64,000 nt of DNA from Nevskia sp. (GCA_019689635.1 JADGHB010000004.1:51616-115615), one strand, 5' to 3'. Shown: positions 25,878-36,318, counted from the stretch's first letter. The notes: a model not told the origin generated them from the sequence alone. Numbers and translations: made by a program.

Positions 25878-27143
25878 ATGAGTATCGAGATCAAGGTTCC
25901 CAATCTGCCCGAGTCGGTCGCCGAGGCCACCGTCGCGGCCTGGCACCTCAAAGCCGGTGACGCGGTCAAGCGCGAGCAGAATCTGGTCGATCTCGAAACC
26001 GACAAGGTCATGCTGGAAGTGCCGGCGACCGCCGACGGCGTGCTCAAGGAAATCCGCGTGCCCGCGGGCAAGACCGTCAAGGCCGGCGATGTCATCGGCG
26101 TGCTGGAGGAGGGCGCCGGTACGCCCAAGATCAAGGATACCGCGCCGGCCGGTGGCGACGCCGCGGTCCTCGCGGCGAACCGTCCCGCCGCGGTCGCCGA
26201 TCGCGCCGCCGCGACTGCGGAGGCTGACGACGCGCAAAGCCCGGCGGTGCGCAAGCGGCTGGCGGAACTGGGCGTGAGCGCCGCGCAGGTGCTCGCCGCC
26301 GTCGAGGGCAGCGGCAAAGGCGGTCGCCTGACCCGGGAAGACGTGGAGCGCTACGCGCAGAAACGGCAGACCGCACCGACTCCAAGCGCGTCGCCCGCGC
26401 CGCCCCCGGCTGCCCCGGAACCGCAGCGCCCGCGCGCCTCGGCGCGAGAAGAACAGCGCGTGCCGATGACGCGCATCCGGGCGCGCATCGCCGAACGCCT
26501 GAAAGAGGCGCAGAACACCGCGGCGATGCTCACGACGTTCAACGAGGTCGATCTCAAGGCGGTGTCCGACCTGCGGGCGCGCTACAAGGAGAGTTTCGAG
26601 AAGGCACATGGCGTCAAGCTCGGTTTCATGTCCTTCTTCGTGCGCGCCTCGATCGAGGCGCTCAAGAAATTCCCGCTGGTCAACGCCTCGATCGACGGCA
26701 ACGACATCGTCTATCACGGCTATTACGACATCGGCGTGGCCGTGTCCACCGAGCGCGGCCTGGTGGTGCCGATCCTGCGCGACGCCGATGCGCTGTCCTT
26801 CGCCGAGATCGAGAAGGCGATCGCCGAGCTGGGTGCCAAGGCGCGCAACAACAAGCTGTCCATCGAGGAACTCACCGGCGGCACTTTCTCCATCACCAAC
26901 GGCGGCGTGTTCGGCTCGATGCTCTCCACGCCCATCCTCAATCCGCCGCAAGCGGCGATCCTGGGCATGCATGGCATCACCGAGCGGCCCGTGGTGGTCG
27001 ACGGCCAAATCGTGGTCCGGCCGATGATGTACCTGGCGCTGACCTACGACCATCGCTTGATCGACGGTCGCGAGGCGGTGCTGTTCCTGCGCCACATCAA
27101 GGAACTGCTGGAAGACCCGGCGAAGATGTTGTTGCAGTTGTAA
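25878..27143 (+). CDS. sucB: Dihydrolipoyllysine-residue succinyltransferase (E2)
   Basis: A 421-residue E2 with a lipoyl domain (residues 1-77; lipoylated lysine in [12 protein letters not shown], about residue 44), a peripheral subunit-binding domain (about 116-157, [18 protein letters not shown]), an Ala-Pro linker and a catalytic domain ending with the [10 protein letters not shown] motif. It transfers the succinyl group to coenzyme A. The start follows a GGAGAGC site. No terminator-like hairpin was found in the 65 bp before the next gene. Confidence 0.96.
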   Translation: MSIEIKVPNLPESVAEATVAAWHLKAGDAVKREQNLVDLETDKVMLEVPATADGVLKEIRVPAGKTVKAGDVIGVLEEGAGTPKIKDTAPAGGDAAVLAANRPAAVADRAAATAEADDAQSPAVRKRLAELGVSAAQVLAAVEGSGKGGRLTREDVERYAQKRQTAPTPSASPAPPPAAPEPQRPRASAREEQRVPMTRIRARIAERLKEAQNTAAMLTTFNEVDLKAVSDLRARYKESFEKAHGVKLGFMSFFVRASIEALKKFPLVNASIDGNDIVYHGYYDIGVAVSTERGLVVPILRDADALSFAEIEKAIAELGAKARNNKLSIEELTGGTFSITNGGVFGSMLSTPILNPPQAAILGMHGITERPVVVDGQIVVRPMMYLALTYDHRLIDGREAVLFLRHIKELLEDPAKMLLQL

Positions 27144-27208
27144 GGCGGATTTTCCGGCGCGCGCCCGGCAGCGTTTCGACCCCCAAGGCTGGCCTCCGGG
27201 CGGTTGAT

Positions 27209-28234
27209 ATGGCCGTCATTCGCGAGCAGGAACCGATCCCGTTCTTTACCCTGCCGAACTGGGTGAAGGCCGCAGCGCAGTGCGGCTTCAACATCGAGCC
27301 GGTGTTCCGCAGCCTTGGCATCGAAACCGACCTGATTCACCTCGACCGCATGCGGGTGACCCCGGCGCAGCTCGTGCAGGTCATGGACGTCTGTGTCCGC
27401 CGCGCGCGCGGCCAGCATTTTCCATTCGTGCTGGGCGAGACCTTCGCGTTCGACTACTTGCCGGATATCGAGACTTTCCTGGTCACCAGCGGCTCGTTGC
27501 GTGAAGCGGCCCGAGTGTTCGACTGGGTGCGCGAGCTGGTCAATCCGTTGATCGATCTGCGCCTGGAGGAAACCGGCCGAACGGCGCGGCTGGTGCTCAG
27601 CATCGGCGGGAGCGCGGTGCCGGAGCCGCGGCCCTATTTCTGCGAAGCGGTGTTTCCGGCGATCCTCAAGTTCGGCCGGGCCTTGCTGGGCGGGCACGCC
27701 GACTTCCAGTACCTGGCCTTTCGTCACGCGCCGCCGCCTTATGCGGCGGAATACCGGAAGTTCTTTGGCCTCGCGGTGCGCTTCAACCAGCCGCAGCATG
27801 CCCTGGTGTTCGCGCGCGAACTGCTCGATCGCCCGCTGGAAGGCGCCTTCCCTGCGTTGCACAAACAGGCTGAGTACCTGGTCGGCGAGCGCTTGCGGCG
27901 CCTGCCGCGAAAGACCACCGTGACCGCAACCGTCGAACGCGCCCTCGTCCAACGACCGGAATTGCTCGGGCAGGGGATCGAGCGGCTGGCGCAGGCCTTG
28001 AATCTGAGCCCGCGCACCCTGCAGCGGCGGCTACGCGAAGAGGGCGGCAGCTACGCCCAAGTCCTGGCGCAGGTGCGCTTACGCCTGGCGAGCGCCTGGT
28101 TGCGCGAGCCTGAGCTGAGCCTTGAGACGATCAGCGAACGCCTCGGTTTTTCCGACCGCCGCAGTTTCACGCGAGCGTTTACACGTTGGAGTGGATTGTC
28201 GCCGAGCGCCTTCCGTGCGAAAGAGCCTGCTTAG
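27209..28234 (+). CDS. AraC-family transcriptional regulator
   Basis: A 341-residue regulator with an N-terminal ligand-sensing domain of the arabinose-binding-like type (about 15-215) and a C-terminal AraC DNA-binding domain with two helix-turn-helix motifs (LAQALNLSPRTLQRRLREEG and ISERLGFSDRRSFTRAFTRW). This architecture is shared with OruR- and ArgR-type activators of catabolic genes. It has no obvious divergent partner; sucB lies upstream and a minus-strand small gene overlaps its last 4 bases. The effector is unknown. It may regulate the adjacent hydrolase-like gene at 28621, but that is only proximity. Confidence 0.88.
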   Translation: MAVIREQEPIPFFTLPNWVKAAAQCGFNIEPVFRSLGIETDLIHLDRMRVTPAQLVQVMDVCVRRARGQHFPFVLGETFAFDYLPDIETFLVTSGSLREAARVFDWVRELVNPLIDLRLEETGRTARLVLSIGGSAVPEPRPYFCEAVFPAILKFGRALLGGHADFQYLAFRHAPPPYAAEYRKFFGLAVRFNQPQHALVFARELLDRPLEGAFPALHKQAEYLVGERLRRLPRKTTVTATVERALVQRPELLGQGIERLAQALNLSPRTLQRRLREEGGSYAQVLAQVRLRLASAWLREPELSLETISERLGFSDRRSFTRAFTRWSGLSPSAFRAKEPA

Positions 28235-28530
28235 AGGGCGCGTCTCGAGCGCGTTTTTTCCTTACGGGCATCGGGTTCCCGATTTCCCGCGCTGTGTCGC
28301 GGTGCAAAGTCAGAGGACTGTCGCGCGCGTTCGCGCAGGGCGGCCGCGATGAAAAAAGCCTCCGCTTCCTCGCGGGTTTTGAACGTATAACTGCTGTGAT
28401 CGGTCATGACGGTATTGTGGATCAGAGTGCGCATGATGAGCTCATCCATCGACATGGGTAGGGCTTTGACCGTGAATCCGCGCGGCCATTCGCTCATATA
28501 AAAATCAGGCGGGATTGATTGTCGGCCCAT
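28231..28530 (-). CDS. Small conserved-looking hypothetical protein
   Basis: A 99-codon minus-strand frame starting at ATG 28530. The predicted protein has a coherent globular-looking N-terminal part (PPDFYMSEWPRGFTVKALP, then MDELIMRTLIHNTVMTDHSS and TFKTREEAEAFFIAAALRER) and a charged, probably disordered tail. Local base composition is lower in GC than the flanks. No gene is predicted on the other strand here, and the frame fills an otherwise empty 386-bp gap, overlapping the AraC gene stop by 4 bp. A GGGA lies 13 bases before the start. I do not recognise a family. It may be a genuine short gene, possibly acquired. Confidence 0.5.
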   Translation of the reverse strand: MGRQSIPPDFYMSEWPRGFTVKALPMSMDELIMRTLIHNTVMTDHSSYTFKTREEAEAFFIAAALRERARQSSDFAPRHSAGNREPDARKEKTRSRRAL

Positions 28531-28620
28531 GGCGTAAAATGTTCCCTTACGTCGCCGGCGGTCATAGGCGCGTCCGCCATGAACGCTTAAAGTCTCACCA
28601 TCGGCCTTAGGAGCTAGGAC

Positions 28621-29505
28621 ATGGATGGCAATCTCCCCACGAACTCGACGCAGCGCGAGATCGTGCCCCGCAAGGGCCCGGACTTCGGTCTGGATGGCGA
28701 CATCCCGCGCCATTGGCTCGGCGGCGACGCATTCAAGACGCGCTTTTTCGACGCCATGTCCACCTTGTTCCCGGAAGGCGAGCGGTTCTTCATCGCGTGC
28801 GTGCGGGACTTTCGTGATCAGATCACCGATCCTGCCCTGCAACAGCAGGTCAAGGATTTCATCTACCAGGAAGGTCAGCACACCATGGTGCATACCCGGT
28901 TCAATAACCGGCTCAAGACTCAGGGGATCGACGTCGATCGCATCCTCAAGAAGCAGGTCGACCTCATGTTTGGCTTTTTCCGCAAGCGCTTCTCGCGCCG
29001 CTATACCCTGGGCATGACCGCCGCGGCCGAGCACATGACCGCGCTGATGGCCCACGGTTTCGCCAGCCAAGGCGTACTGGTGGATGCCGATCCGCGCCTG
29101 CGCGCCATGTACGCCTGGCACGCGATCGAGGAGGTCGAGCACAAGGCGGTCGCCTACGACGTGCTCACCAAAGTGGCCAAGGCGAGTTATTTCACGCGCA
29201 TCCTGAGCTTCGTGCAGACCACGTTCACGTTTCCGTTCCACGTCTTCATGATCATGCGCCACATGCTCGACGTGGACGGCAAAAACACGCTGCGCGTATG
29301 GCTCAAAGGGCTGTGGTGGCTGTACGGTCCGCGCGGGATTTACCTCAGGCTGCTGCCGCACTATCTGGTTTACTTCCTCCCCGGCTTCCATCCATGGAAG
29401 TACGGGCAGATGGAGTCCTACGAGCGCTGGCGCGAAGTCTACGACCGTAGCGGCGACCCCATCGCTGCCGGCGACGCCGTGATGGGCGCCGTGGCGCGCG
29501 CCTGA
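28621..29505 (+). CDS. Metal-dependent hydrolase-like protein (PF10118 type)
   Basis: A 294-residue protein with the conserved pattern of the PF10118 family: LFPEGERFFIACVRDF, DFIYQEGQHTMVHTRFN, MTAAAEHMTALMAHG and AWHAIEEVEHKAVAYDV. The His and Glu residues in these blocks probably bind a metal pair in a helical bundle. Family members are annotated as predicted metal-dependent hydrolases, but the reaction is not established. A membrane-proximal hydrophobic region follows (FTFPFHVFMIM). TTAGGAG precedes the ATG at 28621. The neighbours are an AraC regulator and a VWA lipoprotein. Homologues are often seen in lipid- or hydrocarbon-degrading bacteria. Confidence 0.78.
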   Translation: MDGNLPTNSTQREIVPRKGPDFGLDGDIPRHWLGGDAFKTRFFDAMSTLFPEGERFFIACVRDFRDQITDPALQQQVKDFIYQEGQHTMVHTRFNNRLKTQGIDVDRILKKQVDLMFGFFRKRFSRRYTLGMTAAAEHMTALMAHGFASQGVLVDADPRLRAMYAWHAIEEVEHKAVAYDVLTKVAKASYFTRILSFVQTTFTFPFHVFMIMRHMLDVDGKNTLRVWLKGLWWLYGPRGIYLRLLPHYLVYFLPGFHPWKYGQMESYERWREVYDRSGDPIAAGDAVMGAVARA

Positions 29506-29587
29506 AATCGCCCGCGGTCCGCGCGAGAGAAGTCGGCTAAAATCCGCGGCTGCGCCTTAAGCCCGCGCCGACCGGCGCAGTCCGTCG

Positions 29588-31222
29588 ATGCATCGCGCTT
29601 CAAGTCTGCGTCTCGCGCCAGCGTCTGCCTTGCGGATTTTCGCGCTGGCTTTATGCCTGTTCACGACCGCTTGCGGACGACATGCAGGGAATCCGGCTTC
29701 CGGCGTGCCGGAGTTGACGCTGCTGGGAGGCACTGAACTTCGGGATCTCGCGTTCCTCCAGCCGCAGATGGAGGCTGCGGCAGGGATCCGCCTCCGTTTC
29801 GAGTATGCCGGACCCATGGAAATGGTCGACCGCGTACGCACGGGCGGGATCGATCTGGCTTGGCCCACCGACGGCTTGTATCTGCGCATGAATCTGCCGC
29901 AGAAGATTCTCGCCGGCACGCCGATCATGCGCTCGCCGGTGGTGCTGGCCCTCAAGAAACCGCGGGCCGAGGAGCTGGGCTGGACGCACCGTGCGCCGAG
30001 CTGGCCGGAGATCGGCCATGCGGTCCAGCGCGATCAGCTTGCGCTGGGCATGACCAGTCCGGTGGCCTCGGATCTGGGGCTGGCCGCGTTGCTGTCGGCG
30101 GCCTTCGGCACCGCGGGCGGATCGCATGCCGCGCCGGCGCCCGCTCCCGCATTGCGCGGCAGCGTCTCTCCGGCCGACATCGATCCCGACCGGCTTGCCC
30201 CCCTGTACGCCGGCATGAAGCTGATCGGCGGCAGTGGGTCCTGGCTCGCGCAGGCCTATGTCAAGCAGGAAGACCGGCTCGACGGCATGATCAATTACGA
30301 GTCGGCGGTGCTGGAACTGGACGCCGGCGACGAGCTGGACACGCCGCTCGCCGTCATCCATCCGCGCGACGGCAGCCGGGTCGCCGAGTATCCCTTGCTG
30401 CTGCTCAATGCCGCGCGCCGCCCCGAATACCAAAAACTGGTGGCTTTTTTGCGCAGCCCGGACATCCAGCGCCAGATCGTGGCCCGCACCTGGCATCGAC
30501 CGGTGATCAATGGCGTGGAGCTACCCGCCGCCTTCGGCAATGCGCCGCTGAAGGTCTTGCGTGAAACGCCGCGACCCGAACTGGTCGCGGCACTGCTCGA
30601 TGTTTACCAAAGCCGCCTGCGCCCGCCTTCGCACTGCTATTTCGTGCTCGACGTGTCGGGATCCATGGCCCAGGCGCATCGCATGGACGATCTCAAGCGC
30701 GCGCTGGGCCTGCTCGCGGGCCGGCCCGCGGGCGGTGGCTTGAGCGATCGCTACCTGCGTTTCCAGCCGCGGGAAAAAATCGATGTGACGACGTTTTCGA
30801 GCCACCTCGTGGATCATCTCGCCCTGGAGCTCGACGACGGACCGGCCTATGACGCCGGGTTGCAGCGCTTCGAGGATTTCGTCGACGGCCTGCAGCCGCA
30901 AGGCGGCACCGCGATCTACGATGCGCTCCAGACGGTATATCAGCGGGCGCTCAAGGACCGCCGCCAGCAGCCGGGCGATTACTACACCATCGTGCTGATG
31001 ACCGACGGCGAGAACAGCAGCGGCATGGACTTCGAGGCCTTTCGCCAGTGGTACGAGGCGCTGCCCGACACCGCGCAGGACATTCCGGTGTTCACCATTC
31101 TTTTCGGCGAATCCAGCCGCAAGGAAATGGGCGCGCTTGCGGAGCTGACCGGCGGGCGACTGTTCGACGCCACGCGCTACAGCCTCGCCGCCGTGTTCAA
31201 GGACATCCGCGGCTATCAATAG
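29588..31222 (+). CDS. Substrate-binding and VWA domain lipoprotein
   Basis: A 544-residue exported lipoprotein (signal ending LFTTAC, cysteine about residue 29). Residues 40-330 resemble a bacterial extracellular substrate-binding fold (LTLLGGTELRDLAFLQPQME, GIDLAWPTDGLYLRMNL). Residues 348-540 form a von Willebrand A domain with the metal-ion site DVSGSM starting at Asp355, a later threonine (GGTAIYDAL) and Asp in MTDGENSS. Such proteins may sense a ligand or bind other envelope proteins. A -10-like TAAAAT lies at 29538-29543. The gene sits between the PF10118 gene and lpd, with no transporter permease nearby, so transport is unlikely to be its main role. Confidence 0.78.
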   Translation: MHRASSLRLAPASALRIFALALCLFTTACGRHAGNPASGVPELTLLGGTELRDLAFLQPQMEAAAGIRLRFEYAGPMEMVDRVRTGGIDLAWPTDGLYLRMNLPQKILAGTPIMRSPVVLALKKPRAEELGWTHRAPSWPEIGHAVQRDQLALGMTSPVASDLGLAALLSAAFGTAGGSHAAPAPAPALRGSVSPADIDPDRLAPLYAGMKLIGGSGSWLAQAYVKQEDRLDGMINYESAVLELDAGDELDTPLAVIHPRDGSRVAEYPLLLLNAARRPEYQKLVAFLRSPDIQRQIVARTWHRPVINGVELPAAFGNAPLKVLRETPRPELVAALLDVYQSRLRPPSHCYFVLDVSGSMAQAHRMDDLKRALGLLAGRPAGGGLSDRYLRFQPREKIDVTTFSSHLVDHLALELDDGPAYDAGLQRFEDFVDGLQPQGGTAIYDALQTVYQRALKDRRQQPGDYYTIVLMTDGENSSGMDFEAFRQWYEALPDTAQDIPVFTILFGESSRKEMGALAELTGGRLFDATRYSLAAVFKDIRGYQ

Positions 31223-31293
31223 CGAGGCTCAGGCGGACTGCGGTAAAGTGCGCGCCGATTCGAGGCATCCAAAACCCGCACTGGAACAAGAAC

Positions 31294-32733
31294 GTGAACG
31301 AATACGATCTGATCGTGATCGGCGGCGGTCCCGCCGGTTATCCCTGCGCCATTCGCGCCGCCCAGCTCGGCATGAAGGCCTTGTGCATCGACGGCTGGGT
31401 GAATCACGACGGCAGCTACAGCTTCGGCGGCACCTGCCTCAATGCCGGCTGCATTCCCTCCAAGGCCCTGCTGGAATCCACCGAGCTGTACTACCGGGCG
31501 CGCCACGAATTCGCCACGCACGGCATCGGAGTCGGCAAGCTCACGCTGGATCTCAAGCAGATGCACGAGCGCAGACAGGCGGTCAGCAAGGCCAACAGCG
31601 GCGGCGTGAAACTGCTCTTCCAGGCGAACAAGGTGGAAGGCCGCTTCGGCTTCGGCAAGCTGCTGGGCGGCGGCAAGGTGGAATACCGCGCGCATGACGG
31701 CAAGACCGAGACGCTGGCGGCCAGGCACATCGTCATCGCCACCGGCTCCGAGCCGGTCAACCTCGCCAAAATCGCGCCCTTCGACGGCGAGCGCATCGTG
31801 GATTCCTGGGGTGCGCTGGAGTTCACCGACGTGCCTCAGCGTCTGGGCGTGATCGGCGCCGGCGTGATCGGAGTGGAGCTGGGCAGCGTGTGGTCGCGCC
31901 TGGGCAGCCAGACCGTGATTCTGGAAGCGCTGCCGAATTTCCTGCCGATGGTCGATCAGCAGGTCGCCAAGGAAGCGCTGCGCCAGCTCGTCAAGCAGGG
32001 CCTCGACATCCGGCTCGGCGCCAAGGTGTTGTCGGCCAAAGCGGGACAGAAGGACGTCCGCGTCGAGTTCGAGCTCGACGGCAAGAAACAGACCGAGGTC
32101 TTCGACAAGCTCATCGTGGCGGTGGGCCGCCGGCCTTACACCAAGGACCTCGGCTGCGAGGCCGCCGGCGTGGCCTTGGACGAGAAGGGCTACGTCAAAA
32201 CCGACGCGCATTACCGCACCACGGCGCAGGGCATCTACGCGATCGGCGACGTCATCGCCCGCGGACCGATGCTGGCGCACAAGGGCATCGAGGAAGGCGT
32301 GGTGCTGGCCGAACAGCTCGCGGGTCACAAGAGCGAAGTCAATTACCGCGCCATTCCGGCGGTGATTTATACCGCGCCGGAGATCGCCTGGGTGGGCTTG
32401 TCCGAAGAGCAGGCCAAGGCGCAAGGCTATGAAGTCAAGAGCGGCTCCAGTCCCTTCGCCGCCAACGGCCGGGCGCGGGCCATGGAGGCGACCGCGGGCC
32501 TGGTGAAATTCATCTCCGACGCCAAGACCGACCGCGTGCTCGGCGTCCACATGGTCGGCCCCTACGTTTCCGAACTGGTGAGCGAGGCGGTGACGGCGAT
32601 GGAGTACGGCGCCACCACCGAGGACATCCAGCTCACCATGCACGCCCATCCCACGCTGTCGGAGACGGTGCACGAGGCGGCCTTGGCGGTGGACGGCCAC
32701 GCCATCCATTCGGCCAACAAGAGGAAGGCCTGA
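31294..32733 (+). CDS. lpd: Dihydrolipoyl dehydrogenase
   Basis: A 479-residue flavoprotein with the FAD-binding motif GGGPAGYPCAI, the redox disulfide Cys48-Cys53 in GGTCLNAGCIPSKALL, an NAD-binding GAGVIGVELG, and the C-terminal HAHPTLSE motif with the active-site histidine. It reoxidises lipoamide of 2-oxoglutarate and related dehydrogenases. The start is a GTG at 31294 (MNEYDLIVIGGG); the upstream open frame is an extension into the preceding gene. A -10-like TAAAGT at 31244-31249 lies about 45 bp upstream. Separation from sucAB by four genes is unusual. Confidence 0.95.
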   Translation: MNEYDLIVIGGGPAGYPCAIRAAQLGMKALCIDGWVNHDGSYSFGGTCLNAGCIPSKALLESTELYYRARHEFATHGIGVGKLTLDLKQMHERRQAVSKANSGGVKLLFQANKVEGRFGFGKLLGGGKVEYRAHDGKTETLAARHIVIATGSEPVNLAKIAPFDGERIVDSWGALEFTDVPQRLGVIGAGVIGVELGSVWSRLGSQTVILEALPNFLPMVDQQVAKEALRQLVKQGLDIRLGAKVLSAKAGQKDVRVEFELDGKKQTEVFDKLIVAVGRRPYTKDLGCEAAGVALDEKGYVKTDAHYRTTAQGIYAIGDVIARGPMLAHKGIEEGVVLAEQLAGHKSEVNYRAIPAVIYTAPEIAWVGLSEEQAKAQGYEVKSGSSPFAANGRARAMEATAGLVKFISDAKTDRVLGVHMVGPYVSELVSEAVTAMEYGATTEDIQLTMHAHPTLSETVHEAALAVDGHAIHSANKRKA

Positions 32734-32736
32734 GCG

Positions 32737-33327
32737 ATGAAGCGGTCCGCCATGCTGGGCTGGTTCGCGGCGCTCTTGGCCTCGCCGACGGTTTACGCCG
32801 CCGGCGGCGCGCTGGGCCTCGATTTCAACGACAGCAGTTTCCGCCTGTCCGGAGCGCTGCCGCTGTACCATTTCGTCGGAGACACCGTGGGTTCGGTGGA
32901 AGGCGGCTATCTCTACGATGGCCAGCACGACCATGACCACGTCAACTTTGGTCATGTGGGCGTGCTCGCCAGCGGGAATTTCGGCCTGCCGGACTCGACC
33001 GCCGGCATCGGCCTGCGCGGCTTCTATGCCAAGCGCGGCGATTTCGGCGGACAGGGCCTGGCCATCGGCGGTCAGGTCGATGTCCGCTTCCCCGGTCTGA
33101 ACCGGCTGGGTGTGCTCGGAACGCTGTACTATGCGCCCGAGGTGTTGACCGGCGGTGACTACAAAAACTATTTCGAGTTCGGGCTGGATCTCGGCTATCA
33201 GATCATCCGCCCGGCGACGGTGTACGTCGGCTACCGTCGGCTGGAGCTACCCTTGGACCGCCCCGGCGCGCACCCGCCGGACACCGCCGACCAGGGCGGA
33301 CACATCGGGATACGCCTGAGTTTCTGA
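32737..33327 (+). CDS. YfaZ-like outer membrane protein
   Basis: A 196-residue protein with a signal peptide (cleavage near TVYAAGG) followed by alternating beta-strand segments (GIGLRGFYAKRGDF, NYFEFGLDLGYQI, TVYVGYRRLELPL) and a C-terminal aromatic residue (IGIRLSF), as in small outer membrane barrels of the YfaZ family. The His/Asp-rich segment DGQHDHDHVNFGH is notable and could bind metal. It starts 3 bp after lpd, so it is probably co-transcribed. Its function is unknown. Confidence 0.7.
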   Translation: MKRSAMLGWFAALLASPTVYAAGGALGLDFNDSSFRLSGALPLYHFVGDTVGSVEGGYLYDGQHDHDHVNFGHVGVLASGNFGLPDSTAGIGLRGFYAKRGDFGGQGLAIGGQVDVRFPGLNRLGVLGTLYYAPEVLTGGDYKNYFEFGLDLGYQIIRPATVYVGYRRLELPLDRPGAHPPDTADQGGHIGIRLSF

Positions 33328-33336
33328 GCGCACGCT

Positions 33337-34064
<728 letters not shown>

Positions 34065-34068
<4 letters not shown>

Positions 34069-34628
34069 GCGCCGGCATTCGCATCCTTGGCATCGACCCC
34101 GGTTCGCGCTCCACCGGCTACGGCGTGATCGAGCTCGACGGCCCGCGATCCCGCTGCCTCGTTCACGGCTGCATCCGTTGCGAGGGCGCGAATCTGCCCG
34201 AGCGACTGCTGAAGATCCTGCGCGATCTGGAAGCGGTGATTCGCGAGTTTTCGCCCTCCGAGGCGGCGGTGGAGCAGGTCTTCGTCCGCCGCAACGTGGC
34301 CAGCAGCCTGATTCTGGGTCAGGCGCGCGGCGCGGCGATCTGCGCCCTGGCGGCAGCGGAACTGCCGCTGGCAGAATACGCGCCGGCGCAGATCAAGTCC
34401 GCGCTCGTGGGCCACGGTCGTGCCGAGAAACCGCAGATTCAGCACATGGTGAAAGTGTTGCTGAGCCTTCGTACCGCGCCTTCGGCCGATGCCGCCGACG
34501 CGCTGGCCGTGGCGCTGTGCCACGCTCATCTGCGCCGTGCGCCGCAGCGTCCCGGCGCGCGGCGGACGGCGCGATCCGCGTGGCGCCAGTTCGTGCCCCA
34601 AGCCGTGCCGCGGAGCGCCAAACCGTGA
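34065..34628 (+). CDS. ruvC: Crossover junction endodeoxyribonuclease RuvC
   Basis: A 187-residue Holliday junction resolvase. The catalytic aspartate lies in GIDPGSRSTGYG near the N-terminus, a catalytic glutamate in AAVEQVFVRRN, and a final acidic pair in DAADALAVALCHA. The start is a TTG at 34065 overlapping the yebC stop (TTGA), with AAGG just upstream; no ATG or GTG is available in the right place. It ends with a GTGA overlap with ruvA. Confidence 0.92.
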
Positions 34629-35215
34629 TCGGCCGGCTCAGTGGACGCCTGCTCGCCAAGCAGCCGCCGTTCTTGCTGGTGGACGTGCAGGGCGTGGGCT
34701 ACGAGCTCCAGGCGCCCATGTCCACCGTGTTCCGCCTGCCGCCGGTGGGCGAGCCGGTGAGTCTGCATACGCATCTCGCGGTGCGCGAGGACGCGCTGTC
34801 CTTGTTCGGTTTCGCCACGACTGCGGAACTGGCGCTGTTTCGCGAGTTGATCAAGCTCAGCGGCATCGGTCCCAAGCTGGCCCTGGCGATGCTCTCCGGC
34901 ATCAGCGTGGAGGATTTCTGGGCCGCGGTGCGCGCGGGCGAGATCACGCGCCTGGTCAAGCTGCCCGGTATCGGAAAGAAAACCGCCGAGCGCGTGCTGA
35001 TGGAGCTGCGCGACAAGGCCGGAGCCTTCGAGGCGGGACCGCAGGCTGCGACCGGTGCCAGCGTCCCCGCGGTTCCCGTCGCCGAGGCCCGCGCCGCGCT
35101 GGAAGCCTTGGGCTACAAACCGGCCGAAGCCCAGCGCCTGGTGGAGGCGGTGTACGGCGAGGGCATGGGCACCGACCAGCTCATCCGCGAGGCGCTCAAG
35201 CGCGCCGTGCGCTGA
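34625..35215 (+). CDS. ruvA: Holliday junction branch migration subunit RuvA
   Basis: A 196-residue protein that binds four-way DNA junctions and loads RuvB. It has the N-terminal OB-fold (IGRLSGRLL), helix-hairpin-helix motifs (LSGIGPKLALAMLSG and LPGIGKKTAERVLMEL) and a C-terminal domain (AALEALGYKPAEAQRLV) that binds RuvB. The start is a GTG overlapping the ruvC stop by 4 bp. Confidence 0.95.
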   Translation: MIGRLSGRLLAKQPPFLLVDVQGVGYELQAPMSTVFRLPPVGEPVSLHTHLAVREDALSLFGFATTAELALFRELIKLSGIGPKLALAMLSGISVEDFWAAVRAGEITRLVKLPGIGKKTAERVLMELRDKAGAFEAGPQAATGASVPAVPVAEARAALEALGYKPAEAQRLVEAVYGEGMGTDQLIREALKRAVR

Positions 35216-35231
35216 GCATTAGAATGAAGCC

Positions 35232-36275
35232 GTGAACGAGTCCGGTGACGAGCAACGCCTGATCTCGGCCCGCAGCCTCGCCGAGGAAGAACGCTACGAG
35301 CGCGCTCTGCGCCCGCGCCGGCTGGACGAATACATCGGTCAGCCGGCGGTGCGCGAGCAGCTCAGCATCTTCGTGGACGCGGCGCGCAAGCGCGGCGAGG
35401 CGCTGGACCACGTGCTGATCTTCGGACCGCCGGGTTTGGGCAAGACCACGCTGGCCCACATCCTGGCCCACGAGATGGGCGTCAACCTGCGTCAGACTTC
35501 GGGACCGGTGCTGGAGCGCGCTGGCGATCTGGCCGCCCTGCTGACCAACCTGGAACCGCGCGACATCCTGTTCGTCGACGAGATCCACCGCTTGCCGCCG
35601 GTGGTGGAAGAAGTGCTGTATCCGGCCATGGAGGATTACCAGCTCGACATCATGATCGGCGAGGGGCCCGCCGCGCGTTCGATCCGCCTGGAACTCAAAC
35701 CCTTCACCCTGGTCGGCGCCACCACCCGCGCCGGCGCGCTGACCGGGCCGCTGCGCGATCGCTTCGGCATCGTGCAACGTCTGGAGTTCTATTCCGTGGC
35801 CGAGCTCGCCGCCATCGTGCGGCGCTCGGCAGCGATCCTCGGCGTGCCAGTGGAGGAAGACGGCGCCTTGGAGATCGCGCGTCGTTCGCGAGGCACGCCG
35901 CGCGTGGCCAACCGCCTGCTGCGGCGGGTACGCGATTATGCCGAGGTGCGCGGGCAGGGCGTGGTCAACCGCGCCATCGCCGACGCGGCGATGAAAATGC
36001 TGGCGGTCGACGACCAGGGCTTCGACGCCCAGGACCGCAAGCTGCTGATGACGCTGATCGAACGTTTCGACGGCGGTCCGGCGGGGCTGGACAATCTCGC
36101 CGCGGCGATCGGCGAGGCACGCGACACCATCGAAGACGTGATCGAGCCCTATTTGATCCAGCAGGGTTATCTGCTGCGCACGCCGCGCGGCCGCATGGTC
36201 GGCAAGCCGGCCTACCAGCATTACGGTCTCAAACCGCCGCGCCGGCTGCCACAGGAAGGCGAGTTGTTCGAATGA
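35232..36275 (+). CDS. ruvB: Holliday junction branch migration ATPase RuvB
   Basis: A 347-residue AAA+ motor with Walker [13 protein letters not shown], Walker [11 protein letters not shown], sensor block [18 protein letters not shown] and a C-terminal winged helix ([16 protein letters not shown]). It pumps DNA through the RuvA-bound junction. The GTG at 35232 lies 16 bp after ruvA. A TAGAAT at 35220-35225 is only 6 bp upstream, so an internal promoter would give a nearly leaderless message. Confidence 0.96.
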   Translation: MNESGDEQRLISARSLAEEERYERALRPRRLDEYIGQPAVREQLSIFVDAARKRGEALDHVLIFGPPGLGKTTLAHILAHEMGVNLRQTSGPVLERAGDLAALLTNLEPRDILFVDEIHRLPPVVEEVLYPAMEDYQLDIMIGEGPAARSIRLELKPFTLVGATTRAGALTGPLRDRFGIVQRLEFYSVAELAAIVRRSAAILGVPVEEDGALEIARRSRGTPRVANRLLRRVRDYAEVRGQGVVNRAIADAAMKMLAVDDQGFDAQDRKLLMTLIERFDGGPAGLDNLAAAIGEARDTIEDVIEPYLIQQGYLLRTPRGRMVGKPAYQHYGLKPPRRLPQEGELFE

Positions 36276-36282
36276 GACTGAA

Positions 36283-36311
36283 CCGACGCTGAATGAACCC
36301 GCCGGCGTCGG
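36283..36311 (+). terminator. Weak hairpin after ruvB
   Basis: A perfect 7-bp stem (36283-36289 with 36305-36311) with a 15-base loop lies just past the ruvB stop. There is no T-run, so it may attenuate rather than end transcription before the ybgC promoter. Confidence 0.3.
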
Positions 36312-36318
36312 CGCGGTC

